Shown here: in pieces, positions 51,366 through 59,557 of the stretch
Position numbering within the stretch: position 1 is the first letter of the stretch
How the letters are laid out: each line of letters starts with the position of its first letter
NCBI RefSeq assembly: GCF_014257025.1
Contig: NZ_JACMSF010000012.1
Span: 111,710-175,709 of the forward strand
From: Streptomyces cupreus
GTDB taxonomy: Bacteria; Actinomycetota; Actinomycetes; Streptomycetales; Streptomycetaceae
Length of the DNA stretch: 64,000 nt
Direction of reading: 5' to 3'
Notes under the pieces: model-generated
Told to the model about the DNA's origin: nothing
The model's input: only the letters and a program-made list of their open reading frames with translations
Database searches by the model: none
Position numbers and translations under genes: made by a program

Positions 51366-51947
51366 TCAGCAGCCGCTCTCGCCGACGTAGCTCTCGGGCC
51401 TGCTGTCGATCCGCGCGTACACCTCGCCCGCGTCGATCCCGGCGCGGGCGAGCACCTCGACGGCCCGCGCCTCCTTGTCGACGACGAGGGCGGCGAGCAG
51501 GTCGACACCACGGGCGGGTTCGTCGCCGCGGCGGGCGGCGCGGGCCCGGGCGTACTCCAGCGCACCCGCGGCCATCGGCGAGAGCCCGTCCGCCTCGGCC
51601 ACCACGGGCACGGCTCCGGAGTCCTCGACGCTGCCCTGCCAGCGCAGGCCGTAGCCGATGCTGCGCTGGACGAGATAGCCGAGGAGGCGGGCGACCTGGG
51701 GTGCACCGTCGAAGACGTCCCGCACCTCGGGGTCGTACTCCAGCAGGGAGTGCAGCACATGGGCGGTGTCGACCTGGCGGTCCGCGTCCCGCACCGCGCG
51801 TCGGCGGGCGCCGGAGATCACCGCTGCCAGCTCGGCACTGAGCCTGGCATCGCCGTCCGAGCGCCGTCCGGCCTGGTCGGGGTCCGGCTGACGGGGGATA
51901 CGGGGTTGCACACCCCCTACCCCATCAGTCTCCGCGGACCTGGTCAT
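51366..51947 (-). CDS. Stand-alone Clp N-domain protein
   Basis: 193 residues. Two Clp_N-type repeats are seen: LSAELAAVISGARRRAVRDA with VDTAHVLHSLLEYDPEVRDV, then LSPMAAGALEYARARAARRG with EPARGVDLLAALVVDKEARAV. No AAA+ module follows, so it may act as an adaptor or a client-binding decoy for ClpC. The N-terminal 35 residues are polar and disordered. ATG 51947; no SD seen. Confidence 0.78.
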   Translation of the reverse strand: MTRSAETDGVGGVQPRIPRQPDPDQAGRRSDGDARLSAELAAVISGARRRAVRDADRQVDTAHVLHSLLEYDPEVRDVFDGAPQVARLLGYLVQRSIGYGLRWQGSVEDSGAVPVVAEADGLSPMAAGALEYARARAARRGDEPARGVDLLAALVVDKEARAVEVLARAGIDAGEVYARIDSRPESYVGESGC

Positions 51948-52144
51948 CCACGGAGGGACTCATTTCCGCGTCCCACACAGAGTGGACTCGGCGGGCCGGA
52001 ATCTCCTCCTTGGGGATGAGATCACGCCGATCTCCCCCGGGCGACAGCGGTCTCCACGCTTTCTGACGATTCATCAGTATTGAATGTTCCAGGCCCTGGG
52101 GCTACGTTCCGCGACACCGTAGCCCGAGACGAAGGGGTGGTCGC

Positions 52145-52573
52145 ATGGCCGAAGTCAGCGCGGAGGCACGGATCGGGGCACCGGCCGACAAGGTGTGGGC
52201 ACAGCTCACGGACTGGCCCGCTTACGGCGAGTGGAACGCGACCCACACCAACTTCCCCAAGGGCGGTCCGACGGCCCTCGAAGTGGGCGGGACCTTCCAG
52301 GAGAACATGAAGCTGATGGGCTTCCCGGCCGAGGTCGAGTGGACGATCGAGGAGCTGGAGCCGGCCCGGGTACTGGCCCTGCGCGGCAAGGGCCCGATGG
52401 CGGTGAGCGTCGCCACCCGCTACACGCTGACACCGGACGGGGACGCCACGACCGTCCGGATCGACGGGGAGTTCACCGGCGCCGCGGTGTCGTTGATGGC
52501 GGGCCGGCTCAAGGACTCGGGGACGGCCGCCCTGAACGAGTCGCTGCGCAAGCTGGCAGGTCTTGTGACCTGA
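52145..52573 (+). CDS. SRPBCC-family protein
   Basis: 142 residues, START-like hydrophobic-ligand cavity fold. VSAEARIGAPADKVWAQLTD and WPAYGEWNATHTNFP open it; a C-terminal helix (LMAGRLKDSGTAALNESLRK) closes the pocket. Ligand unknown. ATG 52145 with AAGGGG ahead and a very strong terminator after. Confidence 0.85.
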   Translation: MAEVSAEARIGAPADKVWAQLTDWPAYGEWNATHTNFPKGGPTALEVGGTFQENMKLMGFPAEVEWTIEELEPARVLALRGKGPMAVSVATRYTLTPDGDATTVRIDGEFTGAAVSLMAGRLKDSGTAALNESLRKLAGLVT

Positions 52574-52587
52574 CGGCAGTACGCGAA

Positions 52588-52621
52588 AAGGCGCCCCGCG
52601 GATCGCTCCGCGGGGCGCCTT
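52588..52621. terminator. Strong bidirectional terminator
   Basis: AAGGCGCCCCGCGGA (52588-52602) and TCCGCGGGGCGCCTT (52607-52621) form a perfect 15-bp stem with loop TCGC between the convergent SRPBCC and PadR genes. Confidence 0.85.
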
Positions 52622-52642
52622 CCTCTCACGGCGGGGAGGCCG

Positions 52643-53242
52643 TCAGTCCTCGTCGGCGAGAATCAGGTACAGCTTCTTGCGCGCTTCGTTGATCACGGAG
52701 ATCGCCTTCTCGCGCTGCTCCTTGCTGCCGGTCTTCCAGACCTGGCCGAATGCCTCCATCAGGCCGAAGCCGGCCTGCCGGATGTCGTTCACCGCCTCCC
52801 AGTCGACGCCTCGGGAGGCCTCCTCCCAGGGCGCCTCGGGACCCTCGTCGGCCGCGGTGCGGCCGGCCTCGGTGAGGGAGAACAGCTTCTTGCCACCCTC
52901 GCTCTCGCTGGCGATCAGGCCCTCGTCCTCCAGCAGTTGGAGGGTGGGGTACACCGAGCCGGGGCTGGGCTTCCAGGCCCCGCCGCTGCGCTCGGCGATC
53001 TCCTGGATCATCTCGTAGCCGTGCATCGGCCGGTCCTTGAGCAGGGCCAGGATCGAGGCGCGTACATCACCGCGCCTCGCCCTCCCCCGAGGTCCGCCGC
53101 GGCCCCTGGGCCCCCAGTGCCCCGGACCGAAGCCGGGTCCGCCGAAGCCGGGGCCACCCGGCCCGAAGGGCCCGAAGGCGGCACGGCCACCCTCGAAACC
53201 ACCACGACCACCGTGTCCACGGTCGAATCCATGGGAACGCAT
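52643..53242 (-). CDS. PadR-family regulator with G/F-rich head
   Basis: 199 residues. The first 55 are a Gly/Phe/Arg/Pro low-complexity segment (repeats of GFGPG type) preceding the PadR winged HTH (RASILALLKDRPMHGYEMIQ and GSVYPTLQLLEDEGLI) and the dimerising helix (about 155-199). ATG 53242 is backed by GGAG eight bases upstream; GTG 53251 is possible. Probably represses its own promoter through the repeats upstream. Confidence 0.88.
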   Translation of the reverse strand: MRSHGFDRGHGGRGGFEGGRAAFGPFGPGGPGFGGPGFGPGHWGPRGRGGPRGRARRGDVRASILALLKDRPMHGYEMIQEIAERSGGAWKPSPGSVYPTLQLLEDEGLIASESEGGKKLFSLTEAGRTAADEGPEAPWEEASRGVDWEAVNDIRQAGFGLMEAFGQVWKTGSKEQREKAISVINEARKKLYLILADED

Positions 53243-53259
53243 CGCAATCACTCCATTCC

Positions 53260-53295
53260 ATCGTTGATCTGTCGCGATGCCTCAACGATATATCG
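53260..53295. promoter_or_regulatory. PadR operator candidates
   Basis: ATCGTTGA (53260-53267) and TCAACGAT (53282-53289) are perfect 8-bp arms 14 bases apart; the second overlaps the palindrome CGATATATCG (53286-53295). They lie just upstream of the PadR start. Confidence 0.6.
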
Positions 53296-53382
53296 GTATT
53301 CGTCGGCTGACAACCCTCGGTCGGTCCATGAACCCGGAATTGGCCTTGGCCTGCGCCTTTGCCGTCCCTCTAACGTCATGGC

Positions 53383-54195
53383 ATGCGCATCCGAATCGTC
53401 GACGCCTTCACCGACCGCCCCTTCGCCGGGAACCCCGCCGGGGTCCTGCTCCTCGACGCCGCCTTCCCCGCCGACGACTGGCTCCAGAAGGTCGCCCAGG
53501 AGGTCAACCACGCCGAGACCGCGTTCGCCCACCGACTGTCCGAGGACGCGGCGGCCGACTGGGCGCTGCGCTGGTTCACGCCCGCCGCCGAGGTCGCGAT
53601 GTGCGGACACGCGACGCTCGCCACGGCCCACGTACTGCACTCCACCGGCGCCCACGAGGGCCCGGTGCGGTTCGCCACCCGCAGTGGCGTACTGGTCGCC
53701 ACGCCCCGCGAGGACGGCTCGTTCACCCTGGACTTCCCGACGGCCCCGCTCACCACGGCCGAGATCCCGGACGGGGTCGCCGAGGCACTGGGTGCCGAGC
53801 CGCTGGTCGCCTTCGACACCGGCCCGAACGTGGGCGACCTTCTCCTGGAACTCGCCGACGAGAAGACCGTCCGCGCCCTGACCCCCGACCACCGCTCCCT
53901 CGGCGCCTTCTCCGAGCGCGGCATCATCGCGACCGCCCGCGCCGAGGACCCTTCACGGGGCTATGACTTCGTCTCCCGCTGCTTCTTCCCGAACATCGGC
54001 ATCGACGAGGACCCGGTCACCGGCAGCGCCCACACCGCGCTGGCCCCGTTCTGGTCGAAGCGCCTGCGCCGACACGACCTCACGGGGCTCCAGGCCTCCC
54101 CGCGCTCGGGCCTGGTCCGCACCGAGGTGCGCGGCGACCGCACCCTGCTGAGCGGCCGGGCGGTCACGGTGATCGACGGCGAGCTCCTGGCCTAG
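53383..54195 (+). CDS. PhzF-family isomerase
   Basis: 270 residues, diaminopimelate-epimerase-like double fold. IVDAFTDRPFAGNPAGVLLL (about 4-23) with VNHAETAF holding the catalytic-type Glu, RWFTPAAEVAMCGHATLATA, and DEDPVTGSAHTALAPFW are all conserved. PhzF itself isomerises dihydro-hydroxyanthranilate; here no other phenazine genes are present, so the substrate differs. Confidence 0.9.
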   Translation: MRIRIVDAFTDRPFAGNPAGVLLLDAAFPADDWLQKVAQEVNHAETAFAHRLSEDAAADWALRWFTPAAEVAMCGHATLATAHVLHSTGAHEGPVRFATRSGVLVATPREDGSFTLDFPTAPLTTAEIPDGVAEALGAEPLVAFDTGPNVGDLLLELADEKTVRALTPDHRSLGAFSERGIIATARAEDPSRGYDFVSRCFFPNIGIDEDPVTGSAHTALAPFWSKRLRRHDLTGLQASPRSGLVRTEVRGDRTLLSGRAVTVIDGELLA

Positions 54196-54211
54196 GCCCG
54201 GGCAGACGAAA

Positions 54212-54238
54212 GGGGCGTACGAATCGCTCGTACGCCCC
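54212..54238. terminator. Bidirectional hairpin terminator
   Basis: GGGGCGTACGA-atcgc-TCGTACGCCCC, an 11-bp perfect stem followed by a C-run, between convergent PhzF and CPBP genes. Confidence 0.75.
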
Positions 54239-54253
54239 CCCCCTCTCCGCCGG

Positions 54254-55081
54254 TCACGCCGTGGGCAGCCAGTCGACCTTCCCCGCCAGCAGCGCGTACC
54301 CGACGAACGCCCCGATGTCGAGCAGCGAGTGCGCGACGACCAGCGGGCCGACCCGGCCCCAGCGGCGGTAGAGGTAGACGAACACCACGCCCATCACCAT
54401 GTTCCCGATGAAGCCGCCGATGCCCTGGTAGAGGTGGTACGAGCCGCGCAGCACGGAGCTGGCCACCAGCGCGGCGCCGGGTGTCCAGCCCAACTGGTGG
54501 AGCCGGCGCAGCAGATAGCCGACGACGATGACCTCTTCGAGGATCGCGTTCTGGAGCGCCGACAGGACCAGCACCGGGTACTTCCACCACACCTCGGGCA
54601 GCGCCTCGGGGACCACGGTCAGGTTGAAGCCCAGGCCCCGGGCGGCGAGATAGAAGGCGATGCCGCTGCTGCCGATCACCGCGGCGATGGCGGCGCCGCG
54701 GCCCAGGTCCGGCCACGGGCGGGTGCGGTCGAAACCGAGGGCCCGCAGGCCGCTGCCCTCGCGCAGCAGGAAGTGTGCGACGAGGAGCACGGGCACCAGA
54801 GACGTCGTGATTCCGAAGAGCTGCCAGGCGAGGTCGAGCCAGGGCCGTCCGGGAGCGGCGGAGGCGTTGAGGGTGGCCGCCTGGTCCTTGAGGCCGCCGG
54901 GCTTGGTGGCCGAGCCGATGAAGCTGATGAGGGCGGAGACCCCGCTCGCCCCGAGCGAGAGCCCCAGCACGAGCAGCGTCTCGTCACGGAGGATCCGGCG
55001 CGAGGGCCCCTCCTGCGGGAATGAATCGGCCACGGGGCCCGCCTCCGCCTGCACACTGCCTCCCAGGGGCACCACCGTCAT
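54254..55081 (-). CDS. CPBP-family intramembrane protease
   Basis: 275 residues, seven or eight helices. LQNAILEEVIVVGYLLRRLH (about 165-184) holds the EE motif followed by Arg, LRGSYHLYQG and VAHSLLDIGAFVG the two His; all metal/catalytic residues of Abi/CAAX-type proteases are present. Bacterial roles include bacteriocin self-protection and prenyl-protein processing. ATG 55081. Confidence 0.87.
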   Translation of the reverse strand: MTVVPLGGSVQAEAGPVADSFPQEGPSRRILRDETLLVLGLSLGASGVSALISFIGSATKPGGLKDQAATLNASAAPGRPWLDLAWQLFGITTSLVPVLLVAHFLLREGSGLRALGFDRTRPWPDLGRGAAIAAVIGSSGIAFYLAARGLGFNLTVVPEALPEVWWKYPVLVLSALQNAILEEVIVVGYLLRRLHQLGWTPGAALVASSVLRGSYHLYQGIGGFIGNMVMGVVFVYLYRRWGRVGPLVVAHSLLDIGAFVGYALLAGKVDWLPTA

Positions 55082-55144
55082 ACGACGTCACAGCTTGCCC
55101 GACCAGTATGAGGCGGTGGGCGGCGGCCCCCGTTCAGGCGCCCC

Positions 55145-56662
55145 TCAGCCCAGCGGCACGGCCTCCGGCAGCCCGACGGGCCAGGTGTGGACCGGATCGC
55201 CGAGGTGCATCAGATCGCGGTAGCGGCGGGTCGTGGCGGCGAGGGCCGCGTCCCGGGACAGCCCCTGTTCCAGGGCCCGGTGGAAGGTGGCGGACTGCCA
55301 GGAGGCTCCGTTCGCGCGGCGCCGGCAGCGCTCCTCGACGACCCCGAGGTACACGTCCCGGTCGGCGGGCTCGACGCCCCACGCGTCCAGACCGGCCTCG
55401 GCGAGCGGCAGCAGTTCGTCGCGTACGAGGGTGGCCGCGTCGATCTCCGTGGTGCCGCCGTAGCGTCCGCGCCGGGGCCACTTCAGGCGGGCGTCGATGC
55501 CGTGCCGGCAGGCGCTGTCGAAGTTGGCGGCGGCCGCCTCGAACGGCAGCCGGGTCCACACCGGGCGGGGCTCCTCGGCGAGGGCGCGGATGACGCCGTA
55601 GTAGAAGGCCGCGTTGGCGATGACGTCCGTGATGGTGGGGCCCGCGGGCAGGACGCGGTTCTCGACGCGCAGGTGCGGGACGCCGTCGGCGATGCCGTAG
55701 ACCGGGCGGTTCCAGCGGTACACCGTGCCGTTGTGCAGGACCAGTTCGGCGAGCGAGGGGACGCCGCCCTCGTCGAGCACCTGGAGCGGGTCCTCCTCGT
55801 CGCAGATCGGCAGGAGGGCGGGGTAGTAGCGCAGGTTCTCCTCGAAGAGGTCGTAGGCGGAGGAGATCCAGCGTTCCCCGAACCAGGTGCGGGGGCGGAC
55901 GCCCTGGGCCTGGAGTTCGGGCGGGCGGGTGTCGGTGGACTGCGTGAACAGCGGGGGGCGGGACTCGCGCCACAGTTCCCGGCCGAACAGGAACGGGGAG
56001 TTGGCGCCGACCGCGACCTGGGCGGCGGCGACGGCCTGGGCGGCGTTCCAGACGTCGGCGAAGCGGGCGGGGGTGACCTGGAGGTGCAGTTGGACCGAGG
56101 TACAGGCGGCCTCGGGCGCTATTGACTTCGAGGTGCAGGTGAGATGCTCCACGCCGTCGATGTCGAGCACGAAGTCCTCGCCGCGGGCGGCCACGATCTG
56201 GTCGTTGAGCAGGGTGTAGCGGTCGACGTCGGAGAGGTTGGAGGAGACCAGGTCGTCCCGGTCGAGGGTCGGCAGAATGCCGATCATCATGATTCCCGCG
56301 TCCAGCTCGCCGGCTTTTCGGTCGGCATATGCCAGGGAGGTGCGGAGTTCCTCGGCGAGCCGGTCGAAAACCCGGCCGCCCAGCCGGTGTGGGGCTATGT
56401 TGACCTCCAGGTTGAACATGGCCAGTTCTGTTTGGAAATCCCGGCTCGCGATCCGCTCAAGAACCTGTGCATTCAACATTCTCGGCATGCCATCGGCTCC
56501 AGCGAGATTCAATTCGATCTCCAGACCCATGAGGTTCTTCGGGCGATCGAACCGCTTCTCCGCCAGAAGCCGCTCCAGGCCCGCCAGACACTGCCGGAGC
56601 TTGTCGCGGTAGTGCTGGCGGTCGGACAGATCGAACCGACCTGCCACGACCTTCTCCCCCAT
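55145..56662 (-). CDS. Glutamate-cysteine-ligase-like protein (GCS2 family)
   Basis: 505 residues. MGLEIELNLAG (about 46-56) contains the ExE metal ligands, FNLEVNIAPHRLGG and SIAPEAACTSVQLHLQVTP the GCS2 core; WFGERWISSAYDLFEENLRY and LRVENRVLPAGPTITD complete the site. It would join glutamate to an amine using ATP. Streptomyces makes mycothiol rather than glutathione, and no ergothioneine genes adjoin, so product unknown. ATG 56662 with GGAGGGA eight bases ahead; a longer frame exists but has no site. Confidence 0.83.
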   Translation of the reverse strand: MGEKVVAGRFDLSDRQHYRDKLRQCLAGLERLLAEKRFDRPKNLMGLEIELNLAGADGMPRMLNAQVLERIASRDFQTELAMFNLEVNIAPHRLGGRVFDRLAEELRTSLAYADRKAGELDAGIMMIGILPTLDRDDLVSSNLSDVDRYTLLNDQIVAARGEDFVLDIDGVEHLTCTSKSIAPEAACTSVQLHLQVTPARFADVWNAAQAVAAAQVAVGANSPFLFGRELWRESRPPLFTQSTDTRPPELQAQGVRPRTWFGERWISSAYDLFEENLRYYPALLPICDEEDPLQVLDEGGVPSLAELVLHNGTVYRWNRPVYGIADGVPHLRVENRVLPAGPTITDVIANAAFYYGVIRALAEEPRPVWTRLPFEAAAANFDSACRHGIDARLKWPRRGRYGGTTEIDAATLVRDELLPLAEAGLDAWGVEPADRDVYLGVVEERCRRRANGASWQSATFHRALEQGLSRDAALAATTRRYRDLMHLGDPVHTWPVGLPEAVPLG

Positions 56663-57206
56663 CGAAGCGTCCCTCCTCGATTGGGCGGGCCGAAGAGCCG
56701 GCCGCCGGTGTCCCGGGTCAGATGATGCCCAGCCGAAGCGATCGATAACGTCCCGGCCGGGCCCGCAGCCCGCTAGGCTGTCGAACGTGACCGGCGGCAC
56801 ATTCGCCAGGCATGGGGCAGTGTGCAGTTTCGGGCGGCCGACGAACTCGTGAAAAACGCCGACAAGAATTGGCCGACCGTTTCTCGCGCATTTTCCGAGG
56901 TCACCGCCTCACGCCCCGTCCGGAATCGGGATGATTCCCGCGGATCGCCGTCCGAATGCGCCCTTGCCGAGTGCGCCGGAAACGGCTAGACGAAACACTG
57001 ACTGAACACTTGTCGTATAAACTCCGCGGAGAAGGCGGAAGGTTGGCGCCCGGTCGGAGTACCTGCCGTAGAGATGGACGTACGGCAGGCCTCACGCACA
57101 CCCACGCACCCAGACCTCGGCCCACGCCTCTCCGCCCCCGCGAGCTGACAGCGCCGTCCGCCCCGCCCTCGCGCCACCGTGCCTTTTGAATGAGAGGCGA
57201 CCCACC
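56663..57206. other. 544-base non-coding region
   Basis: I see no credible gene. It must hold the promoter of the GCS-like gene at its left end and of the hypothetical gene at its right. A 9-bp perfect stem, CCTGCCGTA (57062-57070) with TACGGCAGG (57081-57089), lies about 120 bases before the next start, in its probable leader. An AT-rich patch around 57000-57020 (GTCGTATAAAC) could be a -10 region. Confidence 0.5.
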
Positions 57207-57791
57207 ATGCCGCTGCATGTCCCCCCGGCTCCCGCGCCCGCACTTCGCTCCGTCCTCACCGCACTCGGGTCTCCCACCGCGGTCCGCGAGGCCCGAACGC
57301 CATCCCTGCGCACCGCACAGGGACCCGCCACCCCCGAACTGCCGTTGCCGGTGCACGTCCTGGACGGCATCACCGCCACCGGCCCCTGCACCACCAGGCT
57401 CGCCGGATGGCGGTTCCTGATCCGCTGCGGCGACCGTGCCGTCGCCGCCGCCGAGACCCGGCTGACCCCGGACGGCTGGGCCTTCTCGCACTTCTTCGAG
57501 GGCCCGTACATCACCTCCACCGAGCGCGCACTGCGCCAGGCCGAGACGATGCCGGGGCACTACCAGCCCCGACTGCTGTCCGTCCCCGGCCTGTACATGC
57601 TGACCCTGTGGCTGCACGGCGACATCGCCGCCGACGCCACCGCCGGCCATCCCGAGCCCACGGATCTGCTCGTCCCGCTGGCCCCCGCGCCGCCCGGCAT
57701 CGCTGCCCACCGACCGCATCAGGTCGCCGATCTGCTCCCGGTGCTGACCCACCGCGTGACGCCCGCGCCACTCCTCGGCTCACCCGCCTGA
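57207..57791 (+). CDS. Conserved hypothetical protein
   Basis: 194 residues, one domain. CTTRLAGWRFLIRCGDRAVA followed by AAETRLTPDGWAFSHFFEGP and YITSTERALRQAETMPGHYQ look like a small mixed alpha/beta fold; Pro-rich ends. No signal or membrane helix. I recall close relatives only in Streptomyces, function unknown. ATG 57207 with GAGAGG nine bases ahead. Confidence 0.7.
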   Translation: MPLHVPPAPAPALRSVLTALGSPTAVREARTPSLRTAQGPATPELPLPVHVLDGITATGPCTTRLAGWRFLIRCGDRAVAAAETRLTPDGWAFSHFFEGPYITSTERALRQAETMPGHYQPRLLSVPGLYMLTLWLHGDIAADATAGHPEPTDLLVPLAPAPPGIAAHRPHQVADLLPVLTHRVTPAPLLGSPA

Positions 57792-58087
57792 CGGTCCCCC
57801 GTCCGAGGCCTCCGTACCCCGCCGCCGGTCGCCGGTCGCGGGGTACGGCGCTGTGTGCGGCACTCCTCGCTCGTACGAGCGTCCACGCGCTCCCAAGAGC
57901 CCCCGACCTGCATGGACTAGCCCCATCGGGCCCCCTTGAACCACCCGAAATGACAGTGCAGTTGGGCTGAACCGTCCGCGCGGGTGATGCGTCATCAACC
58001 TGTGAGAAGCGGTGCAGCGAAATCCCTGCGGATTGACGCCCGTGGGGCAACACTGGGTTCGAACCACTTGTCGCAACGGGGGCGGCC

Positions 58088-58327
58088 ATGAACATCACGT
58101 CAGAGCGAAAGATCCCATCCATGTGCCAGCACCAGCCACCGTGTCCCTCCGCAGACTCCGCCGACCGGGAATCGGCGCGCCTCATGGCGCACCACCCGGA
58201 ACAGGGCTGGAGCCTGCTGTGCAACGGCGTTCTGCTCTTCGAGGACACCGGTGAGCTCCTGCCCGACGGCCAGATCATCGCCCCGCACCGCCCACTGGGC
58301 GCCGACCAGGTGATGACCGCGGCCTGA
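58088..58327 (+). CDS. DUF5999 family small protein
   Basis: 79 residues. MCQHQPPCPSADSADRESAR (from residue 12) and GWSLLCNGVLLFEDTGELLP match the Streptomyces DUF5999 family. Three Cys and a His near the start (CQHQPPC) could bind zinc. ATG 58088 has GGGGG upstream; ATG 58121 is where the conserved part begins. Function unknown. Followed by a terminator. Confidence 0.8.
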   Translation: MNITSERKIPSMCQHQPPCPSADSADRESARLMAHHPEQGWSLLCNGVLLFEDTGELLPDGQIIAPHRPLGADQVMTAA

Positions 58328-58333
58328 GCGCGG

Positions 58334-58357
58334 CCGGGCGGTCCACCGACCGCCCGG
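58334..58357 (+). terminator. Hairpin terminator after DUF5999 gene
   Basis: CCGGGCGGTC-cacc-GACCGCCCGG, perfect 10-bp stem six bases past the stop. Confidence 0.75.
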
Positions 58358-58538
58358 AGATCTTGGGGGCCGGCCCGCAGACCCGTTCTGCGCACCGGCC
58401 CCGACGCGTGTCCGGGGGCGGTTACTCCCCGTAGTCCCCCGTGCGTGCTGCGGTCCGGGCCGATTCCCCCTTCCACGAGCCCCGGTTTTCCGGAAGACTT
58501 CTGGAAGTTTTCGACAACGGGTCGACGGAGGTGGGCAG

Positions 58539-59557
58539 TTGTCACAGGAGCACACCGAGGGAAGGGTCACCATCACGGAGATCGCCCGGCAGGCCGGGGT
58601 CTCGGTGCCGACCGTGTCCCGGGTCGTCAACGGCCGGTCCGACGTCTCCCCGCGGACCCGCGCCCGCGTCGAGGATCCGCCGGCACGGCTACCGGAAACG
58701 GGCTTCCACGGCCCCCGCCGCCCTCCTCGACCTGGTCTTCAACGACCTCGACAGCCCCTGGGCGGTGGAGATCATCCGCGGGGTGGAGGAGGTCACGCAC
58801 GCGGCCGGGGTCGGCACCGTGGTGTCGGCGATCCACGGCCGCTCGGGCGACGCCCGCGAATGGATGCGCAATCTGCGGGCCCGCGCCTCCGACGGCGTCG
58901 TCCTCGTCACCTCGGTCCTGGAGCCGGTTGCACGAGGAGTTGCGGGTGCTCGGCGTCCCGCTGGTGGTGGTCGACCCGGCGGGCTCCCCCGTCCTCGACG
59001 TGCCCACCATCGGCGCCGCCAACTGGTCCGGGGGCCTCGCCGCGACCGAGCATCTGCTGGGCCTCGGCCACCGCAGGATCGGCCTGATCGCGGGCCCGCC
59101 GCGGCTGCTGTGCTCCCGGGCCCGCTTCGACGGCTATCGCGCAGCCCTGGAGGGCGCCGGACTCGCCGTCGACGAGTCTCTGGTGGTCCCCGGCGACTTT
59201 CGCCCCGAGTCCGGCTGTACGGGCTGCACCGCACTGCTGGACCTGCCCGAACCGCCGAGCGCCGTGTTCGCGGCCAGCGACCAGATGGCGCTCGGCACGA
59301 TCGAGGCGCTGCGCCGGAGGGGCCTCAGGGTCCCGGAGGACATGAGCGTGGTCGGTTTCGACGACCTTCCGGAAGTGCGCTGGTCGGCGCCGCCGCTGAC
59401 CACCGTGCGCCAGCCGCTCGCCGACATGGGCAAGCTGGCCGTCCGCACGGTGCTGCGGCTGGCCGCCGGGGAACAGCCGGACTCACCTCGGATGGAACTG
59501 GGCACGGAGCTGGTGGTGCGGTCGAGCACCGCACCACCGCCCGCGCGGGTCAGCTGA
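58539..59557 (+). pseudogene. LacI-family regulator broken by two frameshifts
   Basis: TTG 58539 with GGAGGT six bases ahead begins a LacI HTH (VTITEIARQAGVSVPTVSRV, VNGRSDVSPRTRARVE). The continuing homology then jumps frame near 58674 (RRHGYRKRASTAPAALLDLV to VLVTSVLEP) and again near 58925 (LHEELRVLGVPLVVVDPAGS to the end, including FDDLPEVRWSAPPLTTVRQP). Each jump fits loss of two bases or gain of one. Intact it would be about 340 residues with a sugar-binding domain and would govern the adjacent xylan operon. Either a true pseudogene or assembly errors. Confidence 0.8.

Noticed and set aside
53383..54195. Phenazine cluster suggested by PhzF
   Set aside because: PhzF-fold proteins are widespread and no phzA-E or G genes are near.
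58049..58060. GGTTCGAACC, like a tRNA T-loop
   Set aside because: No acceptor stem, D-arm or anticodon arm can be built around it; the same kind of string at 12608 is inside a coding sequence.
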